Assembly: GCA_963771505.1 (NCBI GenBank)
Contig: CAVYTO010000002.1
Location: 930,001-994,000, forward strand
Direction: 5' to 3'
DNA length: 64,000 nucleotides
Source: JAJPHW01 sp963771505
GTDB taxonomy: Bacteria; Acidobacteriota; Terriglobia; Terriglobales; Acidobacteriaceae
Shown here: in pieces, positions 44,089 to 51,445 of the stretch
Layout of the letters: each line of letters begins with the position of its first letter
Numbering within the stretch: the first letter of the stretch is position 1
Notes under the pieces: model-generated
Databases searched by the model: none
The model's input: only the letters and a program-made list of their open reading frames with translations
Told to the model about the DNA's origin: nothing
Made by a program: the position numbers and the translations under genes

Positions 44089-45129
44089 CTATTCAGCTTT
44101 TTCTTCTACACCATCTTTTCGCCGCCATGCCGGCTCTTTATTCAACGATGCTTGCGTGAACCGGCGCAGGGCATGGATTGCGCGCCCATAGGTCATAACC
44201 GCATTGGTTGATAGCAGCGAGCCCGGCGGTTGGTTCATGAAGGGCATAAACTTGTCGGGGAATCCTGGCATGGTGCATCCGATGCAGATTCCACCTACGT
44301 TTGGGCAGCCGCCAATGCCGCCCATCCATCCGCGCTTGCCTACGTTACATTGCACCACGGGTCCCCAGCATCCAAGTTTTACGATGCAAAGCGGAGACCC
44401 GTATTCTTCGGCGAACTCGCCCTGCTCGTAGTATCCGCCGCGATCGCAACCTTCATGCACGGTCGCCCCGAAAAGCCATGTGGGGCGCAGCGCATCATCG
44501 AGGGGAATCATCGGAGCGCGGCCTGCGGCCATATAAAGTAAATAGAGAAGCGTCTCCATGAAATTGTCCGGCTGCACCGGGCAGCCGGGGACGCAAACGA
44601 TAGGAATGTTCGCCGACGATTTCCAATTCCAGCCGAGGTAGTCTGGAAGCCCCATGCAGCCTGTGGGATTCCCTTCCATGGCGTGGATGCCGCCGTACGT
44701 CGCGCAGGTACCCGCAGCCAAAACAGCCCAGGCCTTGGGCGCGAGGCGGTCGATCCACTCGTTCGTGGTGATGGGCTGACCCGTAACGCTATCGGTACCG
44801 AACGATGCCCAATACCCTTCGCTCTTATTTCTTTCGTTGGGGATGGACCCCTCGACCACCAGGATAAAAGGCGCGAGCTTGCCTTCGGCTCCCTGGTGAA
44901 AGAAGCGCAGAAAGTCGTCGCCATTTTCTAGTGCGAGAAAAGGATTGTGAAACCTGACTCGTGGAATCCACGGCATCGATCCGAGCACGATATCTTCTAT
45001 GCTGGGTTGAGTCGCCGCGGTCATGGCGATCGTGTCGCCGTCACAACCGAGGCCGGCTGTGATCCACAAAATATCGATTTCCGAGATCGCTTGCGGAAGT
45101 TCCACGCTGACTCCGGGAACGCGATTCAC
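44089..45129 (-). CDS. Second group 1h hydrogenase small subunit, paired with a two-component system
   Basis: A 346-residue paralogue of hhyS, clearly similar over its whole length. Every Fe-S ligand is kept, including the proximal CDGD, GTCATYGG, PGCPVQP, HEGCDR, CIVKLGCWGP and CPNVGGICIGC. The tails differ: its C-terminus is shorter and basic, and the N-terminus has a different leader. No second large subunit is in the window. The gene is immediately followed by the histidine kinase and regulator. It may be an alternative small subunit for hhyL or a hydrogen/redox sensor that talks to the kinase (inference). Confidence 0.92.
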   Translation of the reverse strand: MNRVPGVSVELPQAISEIDILWITAGLGCDGDTIAMTAATQPSIEDIVLGSMPWIPRVRFHNPFLALENGDDFLRFFHQGAEGKLAPFILVVEGSIPNERNKSEGYWASFGTDSVTGQPITTNEWIDRLAPKAWAVLAAGTCATYGGIHAMEGNPTGCMGLPDYLGWNWKSSANIPIVCVPGCPVQPDNFMETLLYLLYMAAGRAPMIPLDDALRPTWLFGATVHEGCDRGGYYEQGEFAEEYGSPLCIVKLGCWGPVVQCNVGKRGWMGGIGGCPNVGGICIGCTMPGFPDKFMPFMNQPPGSLLSTNAVMTYGRAIHALRRFTQASLNKEPAWRRKDGVEEKAE

Positions 45130-45427
45130 GATTCATGTTGGCGCGAGTTAAGATGCGCCAGGATTGTCGTCAGCGTATTCTACTCAAATTTCGAGCTTAC
45201 GCGAGAAGGTGAATGCGGCCTGCGGAAAGCGTGGATTTTGGATCGAGCAAACAGGCTCTCGTAGGAACAAATCGGTGGTGAGTGTAATGGCGTGTTTCAA
45301 TAACTGTCCATCGTTGGCCTGCACTCGGCACCGAGACGGAATAAGCTGCTGATGAAGCGTTGACGCCATTGGAATCGATCAATCCGCGGAATAGAGTTCT
45401 CCCCGGCAGAATCGGAGGGTAATACTG
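45130..45427. promoter_or_regulatory. Divergent promoter region between hhyS2 and the small-ORF/CDF operon
   Basis: About 300 bases without a gene between two divergent transcription units. It should carry the promoter of the hhyS2-kinase-regulator operon on one side and that of the small ORF and CDF-like gene on the other. No operator or consensus promoter is convincing. Confidence 0.4.
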
Positions 45428-45580
45428 GTGACAGGGTGGGTGACAGGAATTGCTCTCTTGAGCTTTCTTTGGCTATCGCTCGCCGCCATATTCCAGTTAG
45501 TTGTCGAGTTGGATATCCTGGAGCCCACTCAACAGACCGTGAATGCCTGGAAGTTTGGAACGAACAACATCATAGAATGA
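45428..45580 (+). CDS. Small membrane protein (50 aa) coupled to CDF-like gene
   Basis: A short frame starting GTG at 45428, preceded at good spacing by GGAGGG. It encodes VTGWVTGIALLSFLWLSLA and a hydrophobic run, then a polar tail ending KFGTNNIIE. One TM helix is likely. The stop is 4 bases before the GTG start of the CDF-like gene, so the two should be translated together. Possibly a leader or small partner subunit of that permease. The strong ribosome-binding site is the main evidence. Confidence 0.5.
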   Translation: MTGWVTGIALLSFLWLSLAAIFQLVVELDILEPTQQTVNAWKFGTNNIIE

Positions 45581-45584
45581 CCTG

Positions 45585-46193
45585 GTGCCTCAAACCATAG
45601 TTCCAGATACCTTACGGCGAATCCGCAGGGTGCAGGCGGTCACCGTTGCGTGGATGAGTGCCGAGGCTGCCGTATCTCTTTTCGCTGCGTGGCGGGCGCG
45701 AAGTCCGGCGCTGATCGCGTTTGGCGGGGACAGCGCTATCGAACTCGCGTCGGCGGTCGTCGTGCTTTGGAGATTCCGCTCCAATGCAGTATCGGAGCAC
45801 CTTGAACGCCGAGTCGCCCGAATCGCCGGAGGACTGCTGTTCGCGCTCGCTGCGTGCGTCATAGCTACTTCTGTGATGGCATTGCGCGGATACAGTGAGG
45901 CAAAACCAAGCCTGCCGGGGATCGGCATACTGGCAGCAGCAGCGGTGATGATGCCCGTGCTCGCGAGAGAAAAACGACGATTGTCAGCCCAGACGGGCAG
46001 CGCGGCACTAAGGGCAGACGCGGCTGAGTCAGCCCTGTGCGGTTATTTTTCAGTGATCGCGCTGCTTGGATTGTTCACAAACGTGGTCTGGCACGTCAGG
46101 TGGGCTGATCCCGCTGCGGCATTGATCATCGTCCCCCTGATCCTTTGCGAAGGCTGGGAGGCAATTCAAGGCAGACCTTGCGCGTGCGATTGA
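45585..46193 (+). CDS. CDF-like cation transporter, membrane domain only
   Basis: A 202-residue membrane protein with about six hydrophobic segments and the two cation-diffusion-facilitator-like motifs FGGDSAIELASAV and ADAAESALCGYFS, where the polar residues of the metal site lie. It ends in the membrane part with GRPCACD and lacks the cytoplasmic metallochaperone-like domain of classic CDF proteins. A Zn, Co or Ni export role is plausible; substrate unknown. The start is a GTG directly after the small ORF. Confidence 0.75.
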   Translation: MPQTIVPDTLRRIRRVQAVTVAWMSAEAAVSLFAAWRARSPALIAFGGDSAIELASAVVVLWRFRSNAVSEHLERRVARIAGGLLFALAACVIATSVMALRGYSEAKPSLPGIGILAAAAVMMPVLAREKRRLSAQTGSAALRADAAESALCGYFSVIALLGLFTNVVWHVRWADPAAALIIVPLILCEGWEAIQGRPCACD

Positions 46194-46345
46194 ACGCCCT
46201 AACCTAATCAGACAATCTGCTCACGTTGCCGCAGTGTGCTCGGACTAGTAGAATCCCCGGCTTGTGCCTGACTGAGAACTCACCGAAGCTGCCGAGGTCA
46301 GCGTGAACCCTCGACTCCTAAGGCTTCACTCCAGATGTTTCTGTT

Positions 46346-46762
46346 TTACGAACCGTCTAGCCTCGCCAAGATCGGGCCGAGCACATAGGCGACGAAGACA
46401 CCCACCGCATAAATACCTGCCGAGATCCAAAGGATGATTTTGCTAAACCCGCTTGCATCCTCACATGCGGATGGACCGTCAGGGCTGCATTCGGCTGGCC
46501 TCAAGCGAGGCGCTATGTAATACATGTTCACGAAACTTAACGCGATCAGGATGCCGGACACTGAGAATGTCCACTGTTTGTGATGCGAGAGTGTTACCAG
46601 CCACGGCATGAACGACAGCGTAGACGCGACAGATGCTCCCAAACCGAAAAGCACGAGCAACGAAGGAAGCGCACAGCAAAGCAGAGTGCTGAGCGACGTG
46701 AATAGAGAGAAATAGCTGAGCAGAGCCGAGCGCTTGCCCGTAGTTGTTACGACAGGATTCAT
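46346..46762 (-). CDS. MerT-like mercuric/metal permease
   Basis: A 138-residue inner-membrane protein with three to four hydrophobic helices. The Cys-Cys pair in the first helix (STLLCCALPSLLVLFGLG) is the hallmark of MerT, which accepts Hg(II) from a periplasmic HMA protein. A second Cys pair (AECSPDGPSACED) lies in the loop. It shares an ATGA-like four-base overlap with the HMA gene before it, as merT and merP usually do in mirrored order. No merA or merR is in the window, so the metal may not be mercury. Confidence 0.82.
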   Translation of the reverse strand: MNPVVTTTGKRSALLSYFSLFTSLSTLLCCALPSLLVLFGLGASVASTLSFMPWLVTLSHHKQWTFSVSGILIALSFVNMYYIAPRLRPAECSPDGPSACEDASGFSKIILWISAGIYAVGVFVAYVLGPILARLDGS

Positions 46763-47262
46763 TTTGGTTTTTCTTCCGTGATGGACTGATAGCGGATGGA
46801 GTCTGGTACTTTGCCTTTCCCCGCTTCGGGAACTGTGCCTTCCACCAAAACAGTTTTACCGGCCATCGAGACTGCCTTCGGCACAGACGCAGACTGAGGC
46901 ACTAATTGCAACAAGTCATTGGAGACCGAAACTTTTAGCATCGCGTTGTCTCCCGTGACAATGACGGTGCCAGCGACCGTCGCCGTCGAATCTTTCATGG
47001 TGAACCCGTTCTTGGTGATAGCTTCGTTCAGTTGCTTGAGCGTTGCCGTGTTGCCCGGTTTCATCTTTACAACTGCCAGCCCCTTTTCGAGGCTTACATC
47101 AACTGAATCCACACCTGACACTGATTTCAATGACACGCGCACGGCGTGTGCACAGACCTCTCAATCCATGCCAAAAATTTTGATATTGATGGACTGGACT
47201 TCCGCCGAGGCGGAAGACGCGAGTATCAAGAACGAAGCGAACAAAGCAAATAGTTTTCTCAT
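46759..47262 (-). CDS. Secreted HMA-domain (MerP-like) protein with selenocysteine (in-frame TGA)
   Basis: Translated from the ATG at 47262, preceded by AAGGAG at 6-base spacing, the frame gives a signal peptide (RKLFALFASFLILASSASA) and then an HMA fold. At codon 34 (47161-47163) is TGA, exactly at the first Cys of the GMxCxxC metal motif: IFGMD-(TGA)-EVCAHAV. Downstream, VSGVDSVDVSLEKGLAVVKM continues the HMA domain in the same frame for 133 codons, followed by a C-terminal domain of about 85 residues. The only other start, a GTG at 47142, would omit the signal and the motif and has no ribosome-binding site. Read as Sec, the protein is 167 residues with a UxxC site. A point mutation or sequencing error is the alternative. 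Confidence 0.8.
47133..47163 (-). promoter_or_regulatory. Candidate bacterial SECIS element after the in-frame TGA
   Basis: Eleven bases after the TGA is a perfect 6-base-pair stem, ACACGC (47149-47144) with GCGTGT (47138-47133), closing the loop CGTGC. The loop starts 17 bases after the TGA and has G as its second base. This matches the bacterial SECIS pattern as I recall it: a stem of 4 or more pairs, a small loop, G in the first two loop bases, 16-37 bases from the UGA. The lower stem is weak. Confidence 0.55.
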
Positions 47263-47272
47263 TTGAATCTCC

Positions 47273-48124
47273 TTAGTGTGAGTGCCCGTGTTGAAAAAGC
47301 AGGTAGCTGAAATTCACCGCAAAGCGAACATTTTCTTTAGGGAGCGCAGCCCCGACATCCTGATAGATCGGGAATTGAGCGCCGAAGCTGACCGTGTAAC
47401 TGTGAAAAATCCCGAGCGCTGTAGGCCCAAGGAAAACCTGGTGCGCTTGTGTGCTGGGGACGGCGATATTGGCTTGCAAGAATCTATCGGAACGTTCTCC
47501 GACTAGCTCACCGAAAAGTCTCCAATCCCATTTGTCAGGCGGTCTGCGCCATTTCGGAGGACGATAGCCGTACACCAGACTGTAGTCGAGCACATCGGGG
47601 CGCTTGTCCCCGTTGTGTTCGTAGAACTTTGTGTATGTGCTGCCGAGCCAAACGTAGTTGCTGCGAGACGCCATACCGCTGACCACGCCGAACATTGTGC
47701 CGGGTACGTTTGTCGTGTGAGCGATTCCCCTGAACGCCGACTGCGGACCGGGCACTGCTAGACCAGCGAAGGCGGTGCTTTCAAAGCGGGTGCCTACCTG
47801 CGTAGCTCTGTGTTGGAACCGCCACGCGACCGTGGTATCAAAATCGTCGCCCGGCTGGATTCGAGTGGGCGGAAGTGTGGTATCCCCAACGACTGCGGGG
47901 AGGGTTAGCGAGAGTGTGAGGTGCGGCGTGAAGCCATACGCGATCAACTCTCGAACTGATGCTTGTGAGCCGAAGGGTGTGTTGCGGCCGAATATCCCTT
48001 CATCGAAGCTCCACTCGCCTTGCGAGTTTGTGGGTGTTGCAAGCCCGAAGACTGGCCCGTGGGCCGCAGCAGCGGCAAACAAGGGCAGTCCTAAAACAAC
48101 AAGCAGGACTACTGCACGTTTCAT
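47273..48124 (-). CDS. Outer-membrane beta-barrel-like protein of the metal operon
   Basis: A 283-residue protein with a signal peptide (residues 1-21), then alternating strands rich in aromatic residues (HLTLSLTLPAVVG, TVAWRFQHRATQVG, RFAVNFSYLLFQ). The pattern suits an outer-membrane or periplasmic barrel of the transporter type often beside metal-efflux genes. It ends HGHSH, a possible metal-binding tail. Its stop is 10 bases before the selenoprotein start, so they are one operon. Role inferred from context only. Confidence 0.72.
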   Translation of the reverse strand: MKRAVVLLVVLGLPLFAAAAAHGPVFGLATPTNSQGEWSFDEGIFGRNTPFGSQASVRELIAYGFTPHLTLSLTLPAVVGDTTLPPTRIQPGDDFDTTVAWRFQHRATQVGTRFESTAFAGLAVPGPQSAFRGIAHTTNVPGTMFGVVSGMASRSNYVWLGSTYTKFYEHNGDKRPDVLDYSLVYGYRPPKWRRPPDKWDWRLFGELVGERSDRFLQANIAVPSTQAHQVFLGPTALGIFHSYTVSFGAQFPIYQDVGAALPKENVRFAVNFSYLLFQHGHSH

Positions 48125-48194
48125 TTATTTTCCTCCGCGATGCGCCGACACACACGCGGGCATTGCCCGGTGCGCTGAAGCAGCAAAGCGGAGT

Positions 48195-48551
48195 TCAGAT
48201 TCTTAGAATTGAATTTTGACCGGGTGGGGCGGGCGGCGGTAAACCAAGATCTATTTGCTGTGACTCAACCTCAGGTACGGAGGGCGCTGGGTCAATTGCA
48301 ATTTCAGCAACGACTGCGAAATCGGGATGAACCTGCGAAATCTGCTGGATCGAAGCAATGGAAGCAGGAGCCCCGGAAACGGTGTTGCAGCAAGGATGCT
48401 GCCCCGTCCCCATATTGCAATCACCTGCCATCTTCTTGCAGCACGCCATCTCTGCATCCGTCATGTGGGTGCTTGGCAGGCACGCTAGTGCAGGAATCGC
48501 GAGCCAGAGGGCCAGCAAGCTCAAAACGATGATGGAGCGGCAACGCACCAT
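48195..48551 (-). CDS. Small exported Cys-rich protein
   Basis: A 118-residue protein with a signal sequence (LSLLALWLAIPALAC). The ALAC could be a lipobox. The following region is Cys-rich: MACCKKMAGDC then HPCCNT, five or more Cys in 30 residues. The C-terminal half is Pro-rich (LGLPPPAPPGQ). It is the first gene of the metal operon, 70 bases before the barrel gene. A metal-binding lipoprotein is likely (inference). Confidence 0.65.
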   Translation of the reverse strand: MVRCRSIIVLSLLALWLAIPALACLPSTHMTDAEMACCKKMAGDCNMGTGQHPCCNTVSGAPASIASIQQISQVHPDFAVVAEIAIDPAPSVPEVESQQIDLGLPPPAPPGQNSILRI

Positions 48552-48861
48552 TGGCTACATGCTATCTCTGTCACCGTTTACTCTGCAAGCCACATAAGAA
48601 GCCAACTAATGCAAACCGGCGGTTACACTCTGAACCCGATGAGGAGATTGCGCTTTTCGCCGACAATTGCATCGTTGGCTGACTTGCTGGTCGAAAATCG
48701 AACGATTCGAGTTCGTCTTGACTAGTAGCGAACACTCCGATGAACCAATGTGCCCCAAGGCCCACGGAAGCTGATGAAACTGGGAGACAGACGGGTGCTT
48801 CAACGACGACGGAGAAAACAAGTGGAAGCACGGATGCGCCCGGTCGACTTATTAAGAGATT
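48552..48861. other. Intergenic region between metal operon and tRNA
   Basis: About 310 bases with no gene I can support. It probably carries the promoter of the metal operon reading toward 48551. No operator such as a MerR-type dyad between spaced -35 and -10 elements was recognised. Confidence 0.4.
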
Positions 48862-48937
48862 TGGTGGACCTGGTCGGGATCGAACCGACGACCTCTTCCA
48901 TGCCATGGAAGCGCGCTCCCAGCTGCGCCACAGGCCC
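48862..48937 (-). tRNA. tRNA-Ala (anticodon GGC)
   Basis: The sense strand folds into a full cloverleaf. The acceptor GGGCCTG pairs with CAGGTCC, the anticodon stem CTTCC/GGAAG encloses ATGGCAT with anticodon GGC, and the T-arm is GTCGGTTCGATCCCGAC. CCA is encoded at the 3' end. Confidence 0.95.
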
Positions 48938-49081
48938 ACGATTGGACGGGATACTCGGCCTCGACAACGACCCAGCACCATTGATTCTCGCTTACATAAG
49001 ATTCTTAGTCAAACATTCCAGAGCCTGCGAACTTGTCAAACCCAAAAAAGCAGGTATGCTTTCAGAAGAAATAATCCCGAA

Positions 49082-49768
49082 ATGAAAGCCATTCACAACT
49101 TCAACTCACAACTAGCCGCATCCGTTGTTCTGCTGTGTGGTTCGCTATGCGCGCAGGCTCCGGCGCAACCGACAAATGCTGAACCGGTTTCGTACACATC
49201 GCTGAATCAGGTGAATCAGCTTCTGTCACAGCTGGAACAGGCGTCGACAGCGGCACAGGCGGATTTGGCCAAACTTCGCGTGGAGAAATGGAAGACGAAT
49301 TCGGACTCCAAGCACCAGACTCAATCCAACGTCGAATCGCTGAACCGCAACCTTCATGACGCGATGCCCGAGATGATTGCCGGCTTGCGCGCAGCCCCGG
49401 AAAGCCTGGCAGCGACATTCAAGATTTATCGCAACCTGGACGCGGTTTACGACGTTTTCGGCTCAGTGGTTGAAGCGGCGGGAGCTTTCGGCCCCAATGA
49501 CGATTTTCAAGCTCTGGGCAACGACCTGAACGCTTTAGAGCGGTCCCGGCACTCTTTCGCAGAGCGCATGGAAGGCCTGACCACCGCCAAAGAGAACGAA
49601 ATCGTCGCGATGCGCGGCCAGCTCAAGAACCTGCAGGCTGCAATTCCAGCCCCAGCAGCCACTAAAACGGTGGTAGACGACACCCAGCCGGTCGCGAAAC
49701 CCAAGAAAAAGAGGGTAAAAGCGCCAGCAACGCCAGCCGTCGCGCCGACCGCCCCGCCCGCCCACTAA
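49082..49768 (+). CDS. Exported coiled-coil-like protein, unknown
   Basis: A 228-residue protein with a signal peptide (residues 1-24, ending SLCAQA). From about 30 to 190 it is strongly helical with heptad-like Leu spacing (LNQVNQLLSQLEQASTAAQ and FAERMEGLTTAKENEIVAM), then a Lys/Pro/Ala-rich tail. I start it at the ATG at 49082 because the upstream extension runs across the tRNA. Function unknown. Confidence 0.72.
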   Translation: MKAIHNFNSQLAASVVLLCGSLCAQAPAQPTNAEPVSYTSLNQVNQLLSQLEQASTAAQADLAKLRVEKWKTNSDSKHQTQSNVESLNRNLHDAMPEMIAGLRAAPESLAATFKIYRNLDAVYDVFGSVVEAAGAFGPNDDFQALGNDLNALERSRHSFAERMEGLTTAKENEIVAMRGQLKNLQAAIPAPAATKTVVDDTQPVAKPKKKRVKAPATPAVAPTAPPAH

Positions 49769-49836
49769 GCGCGTGGCGGTATCCCCACCAGGCGGATTGG
49801 CTTCCCAGACTGGGATTCGTGCACTTGCTGGAACCC

Positions 49837-49857
49837 TAGACCCCCATTCGGGGTCTA
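49837..49857 (+). terminator. Rho-independent terminator
   Basis: An 8-base-pair stem TAGACCCC (49837-49844) with GGGGTCTA (49850-49857) and 5-base loop, followed by TTGTTATG. It lies 68 bases after the coiled-coil gene. Confidence 0.65.
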
Positions 49858-49953
49858 TTGTTATGTGAGTCCAGACAGTAGAAACTGCGGCTGCCGGCAT
49901 CTGATTGTTGTCAGCGGACTTCGCGTGAGCGGCTATAATCGCGGAGCGTCACT

Positions 49954-50700
49954 GTGACTGTCATGGCTGGAACCACAAGCTTAAGCGAATTAGCTGCCGC
50001 GATTTCCATTCGCACACAGGAATCGGCTGTCGTTTCCGAACTGCGTGCGGGATCGGAAGAAGCTTATGCCTGGCTGATCCGCGAATATCACGCTCCGATT
50101 TACAGCCTGATCTACCGCATTGTTTCCGACCCGTCCGACGCCGCCGACACCACCCAAGACGTGTTCGTGAAGGTGTTTCGCGGGATGAAGCAATTCCACG
50201 GCGAATCCAGCCTGAAGACCTGGATTTATCGAATTGCCGTACACGAAGCATCGAACCGCAAGCGCTGGTGGTTCCGGCACAAGGCACGAGAGACTTCGTT
50301 GGAGCCGGCCACGGAAACCGGGTGCAGCGAGCATTCATGTGCGCTCGAAGAATTGCTGGCGGATACGTCTCCCTCACCCTTTGAGAACGCCGCGCACGAA
50401 GAGGTGCGCGCCCGCGTAGAGCAAGAGCTGAGAAACGTTCCCGAACCGTACCGGACGACACTCATCCTTCGCGACATTGAAGAAATGTCCTACGAACAAG
50501 TCGCGGAAATCACGCAGGTTTCTTTGGGGACAGTCAAGTCGCGTGTAACCCGGGGCCGCGATGCCCTGCGGCAGTTGCTCACGCCTTACGTACGAGAAGT
50601 CGGGATGGAACTTGGCCTCAATCCTCCCGGTGAGCGGAAACACAAGCGCCCTGCGGCATCCTCCTTCCCACAAAGCGCCTCGATCGGGGTGGCATCATGA
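49954..50700 (+). CDS. ECF-type RNA polymerase sigma factor
   Basis: A 248-residue group 4 sigma factor. Region 2 has YHAPIYSLIYRIVSDPSDAADTT and TTQDVFVKVFRG, then LKTWIYRIAVHEASNRKRW. Region 4 is VPEPYRTTLILRDIEEMSYEQ with TQVSLGTVKSRVTRGRDAL. It is longer than the usual 190 residues through an acidic linker between regions 2 and 4 and a basic C-terminal tail. GTG at 49954 or ATG at 49963 are both possible starts. The next gene overlaps by four bases and is its likely anti-sigma factor. Confidence 0.93.
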   Translation: MTVMAGTTSLSELAAAISIRTQESAVVSELRAGSEEAYAWLIREYHAPIYSLIYRIVSDPSDAADTTQDVFVKVFRGMKQFHGESSLKTWIYRIAVHEASNRKRWWFRHKARETSLEPATETGCSEHSCALEELLADTSPSPFENAAHEEVRARVEQELRNVPEPYRTTLILRDIEEMSYEQVAEITQVSLGTVKSRVTRGRDALRQLLTPYVREVGMELGLNPPGERKHKRPAASSFPQSASIGVAS

Positions 50701-51362
50701 CCTGCGATCTGGCCCACTCACGGTTTTCGTCTTATCTTGACGGCGCCTTGACCGGCAAGCAGCGGCTTGAGTTGAGCAGCCATCTCGATAGTTGCGCGGT
50801 CTGTGCGATCCGATATACATCGTTGAGCAACGCTCAGCAATTGCTTCGCGGATTGGGGCGAAAGACTCCCCCCGCCGATCTCGAACTGAAGCTTCGGCTT
50901 GCCGCTTCGCGCGAAGCGGCTCGCGCACAAGGATTGCGCTGGCAAAGTCTGCGAATTCGCTGGCAGCATGCGTTAGACGTATTTATGGTTCCGGCAACTG
51001 CCGGGTTGGCGGCGACGGCTGTGCTTTTTGGTGTATTACTCGGCTTCTTGACGCCGCCACTTCAGGCGGGCAATCCGGACGTTCCGCTCGCGATCCAGAC
51101 CGCTCCGCAATTTCAGCAATCGGCGTTTGGCACTGCGGCCGACAGCATCAAGGAAGATTCGCTGGTGATCGAGGCGTACGTTGATTCCAATGGGCGCGTG
51201 CAGGATTATCGGGTGCTGTCCAGCCCCGACCACAGCACGGACCTGCCGGTTCAAATAAAAAACATGTTAATCTTTACGACATTCCGCCCTGCAACTCTGA
51301 TGGGCCGTCCTACCTCTGGTCGTGCCGTGATGTCGTTCTCAAAGATCAGCGTTAAGGGCTAG
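50697..51362 (+). CDS. Membrane anti-sigma factor with zinc finger and C-terminal TonB-like domain
   Basis: A 221-residue partner of the sigma factor. The N-terminal zinc-binding ZAS motif is visible (AHSRFSSYLDGAL, then HLDSCAVC giving the HxxxCxxC). One TM helix lies at about residues 98-120. The periplasmic part (IEAYVDSNGRVQDYRVL and MLIFTTFRPATL) resembles the TonB C-terminal fold, an uncommon add-on for anti-sigma factors. It could receive an envelope signal directly. Confidence 0.82.
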   Translation: MTCDLAHSRFSSYLDGALTGKQRLELSSHLDSCAVCAIRYTSLSNAQQLLRGLGRKTPPADLELKLRLAASREAARAQGLRWQSLRIRWQHALDVFMVPATAGLAATAVLFGVLLGFLTPPLQAGNPDVPLAIQTAPQFQQSAFGTAADSIKEDSLVIEAYVDSNGRVQDYRVLSSPDHSTDLPVQIKNMLIFTTFRPATLMGRPTSGRAVMSFSKISVKG

Positions 51363-51445
51363 TTCATTCCGCGAGCGTTGACCCTCCGCCGAGAAGCTCA
51401 TAAACTTATAACGGAAACACAGCTATATCGGAGGCATCCCTGAAC

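Noticed and set aside
44089..45129. A HupU/HoxB-type regulatory hydrogenase small subunit
   Set aside because: Sequence is group 1h throughout and no second large subunit is present, so it is not a classical group 2b regulatory hydrogenase.
46759..47142. A truncated cytosolic protein starting at GTG 47142
   Set aside because: No ribosome-binding site, and it would cut off the signal peptide and the metal motif. The upstream ATG at 47262 has AAGGAG at ideal spacing and is in the same frame through the TGA.
48571..48981. Minus-strand frame crossing the tRNA
   Set aside because: It runs through tRNA-Ala and has no family features.
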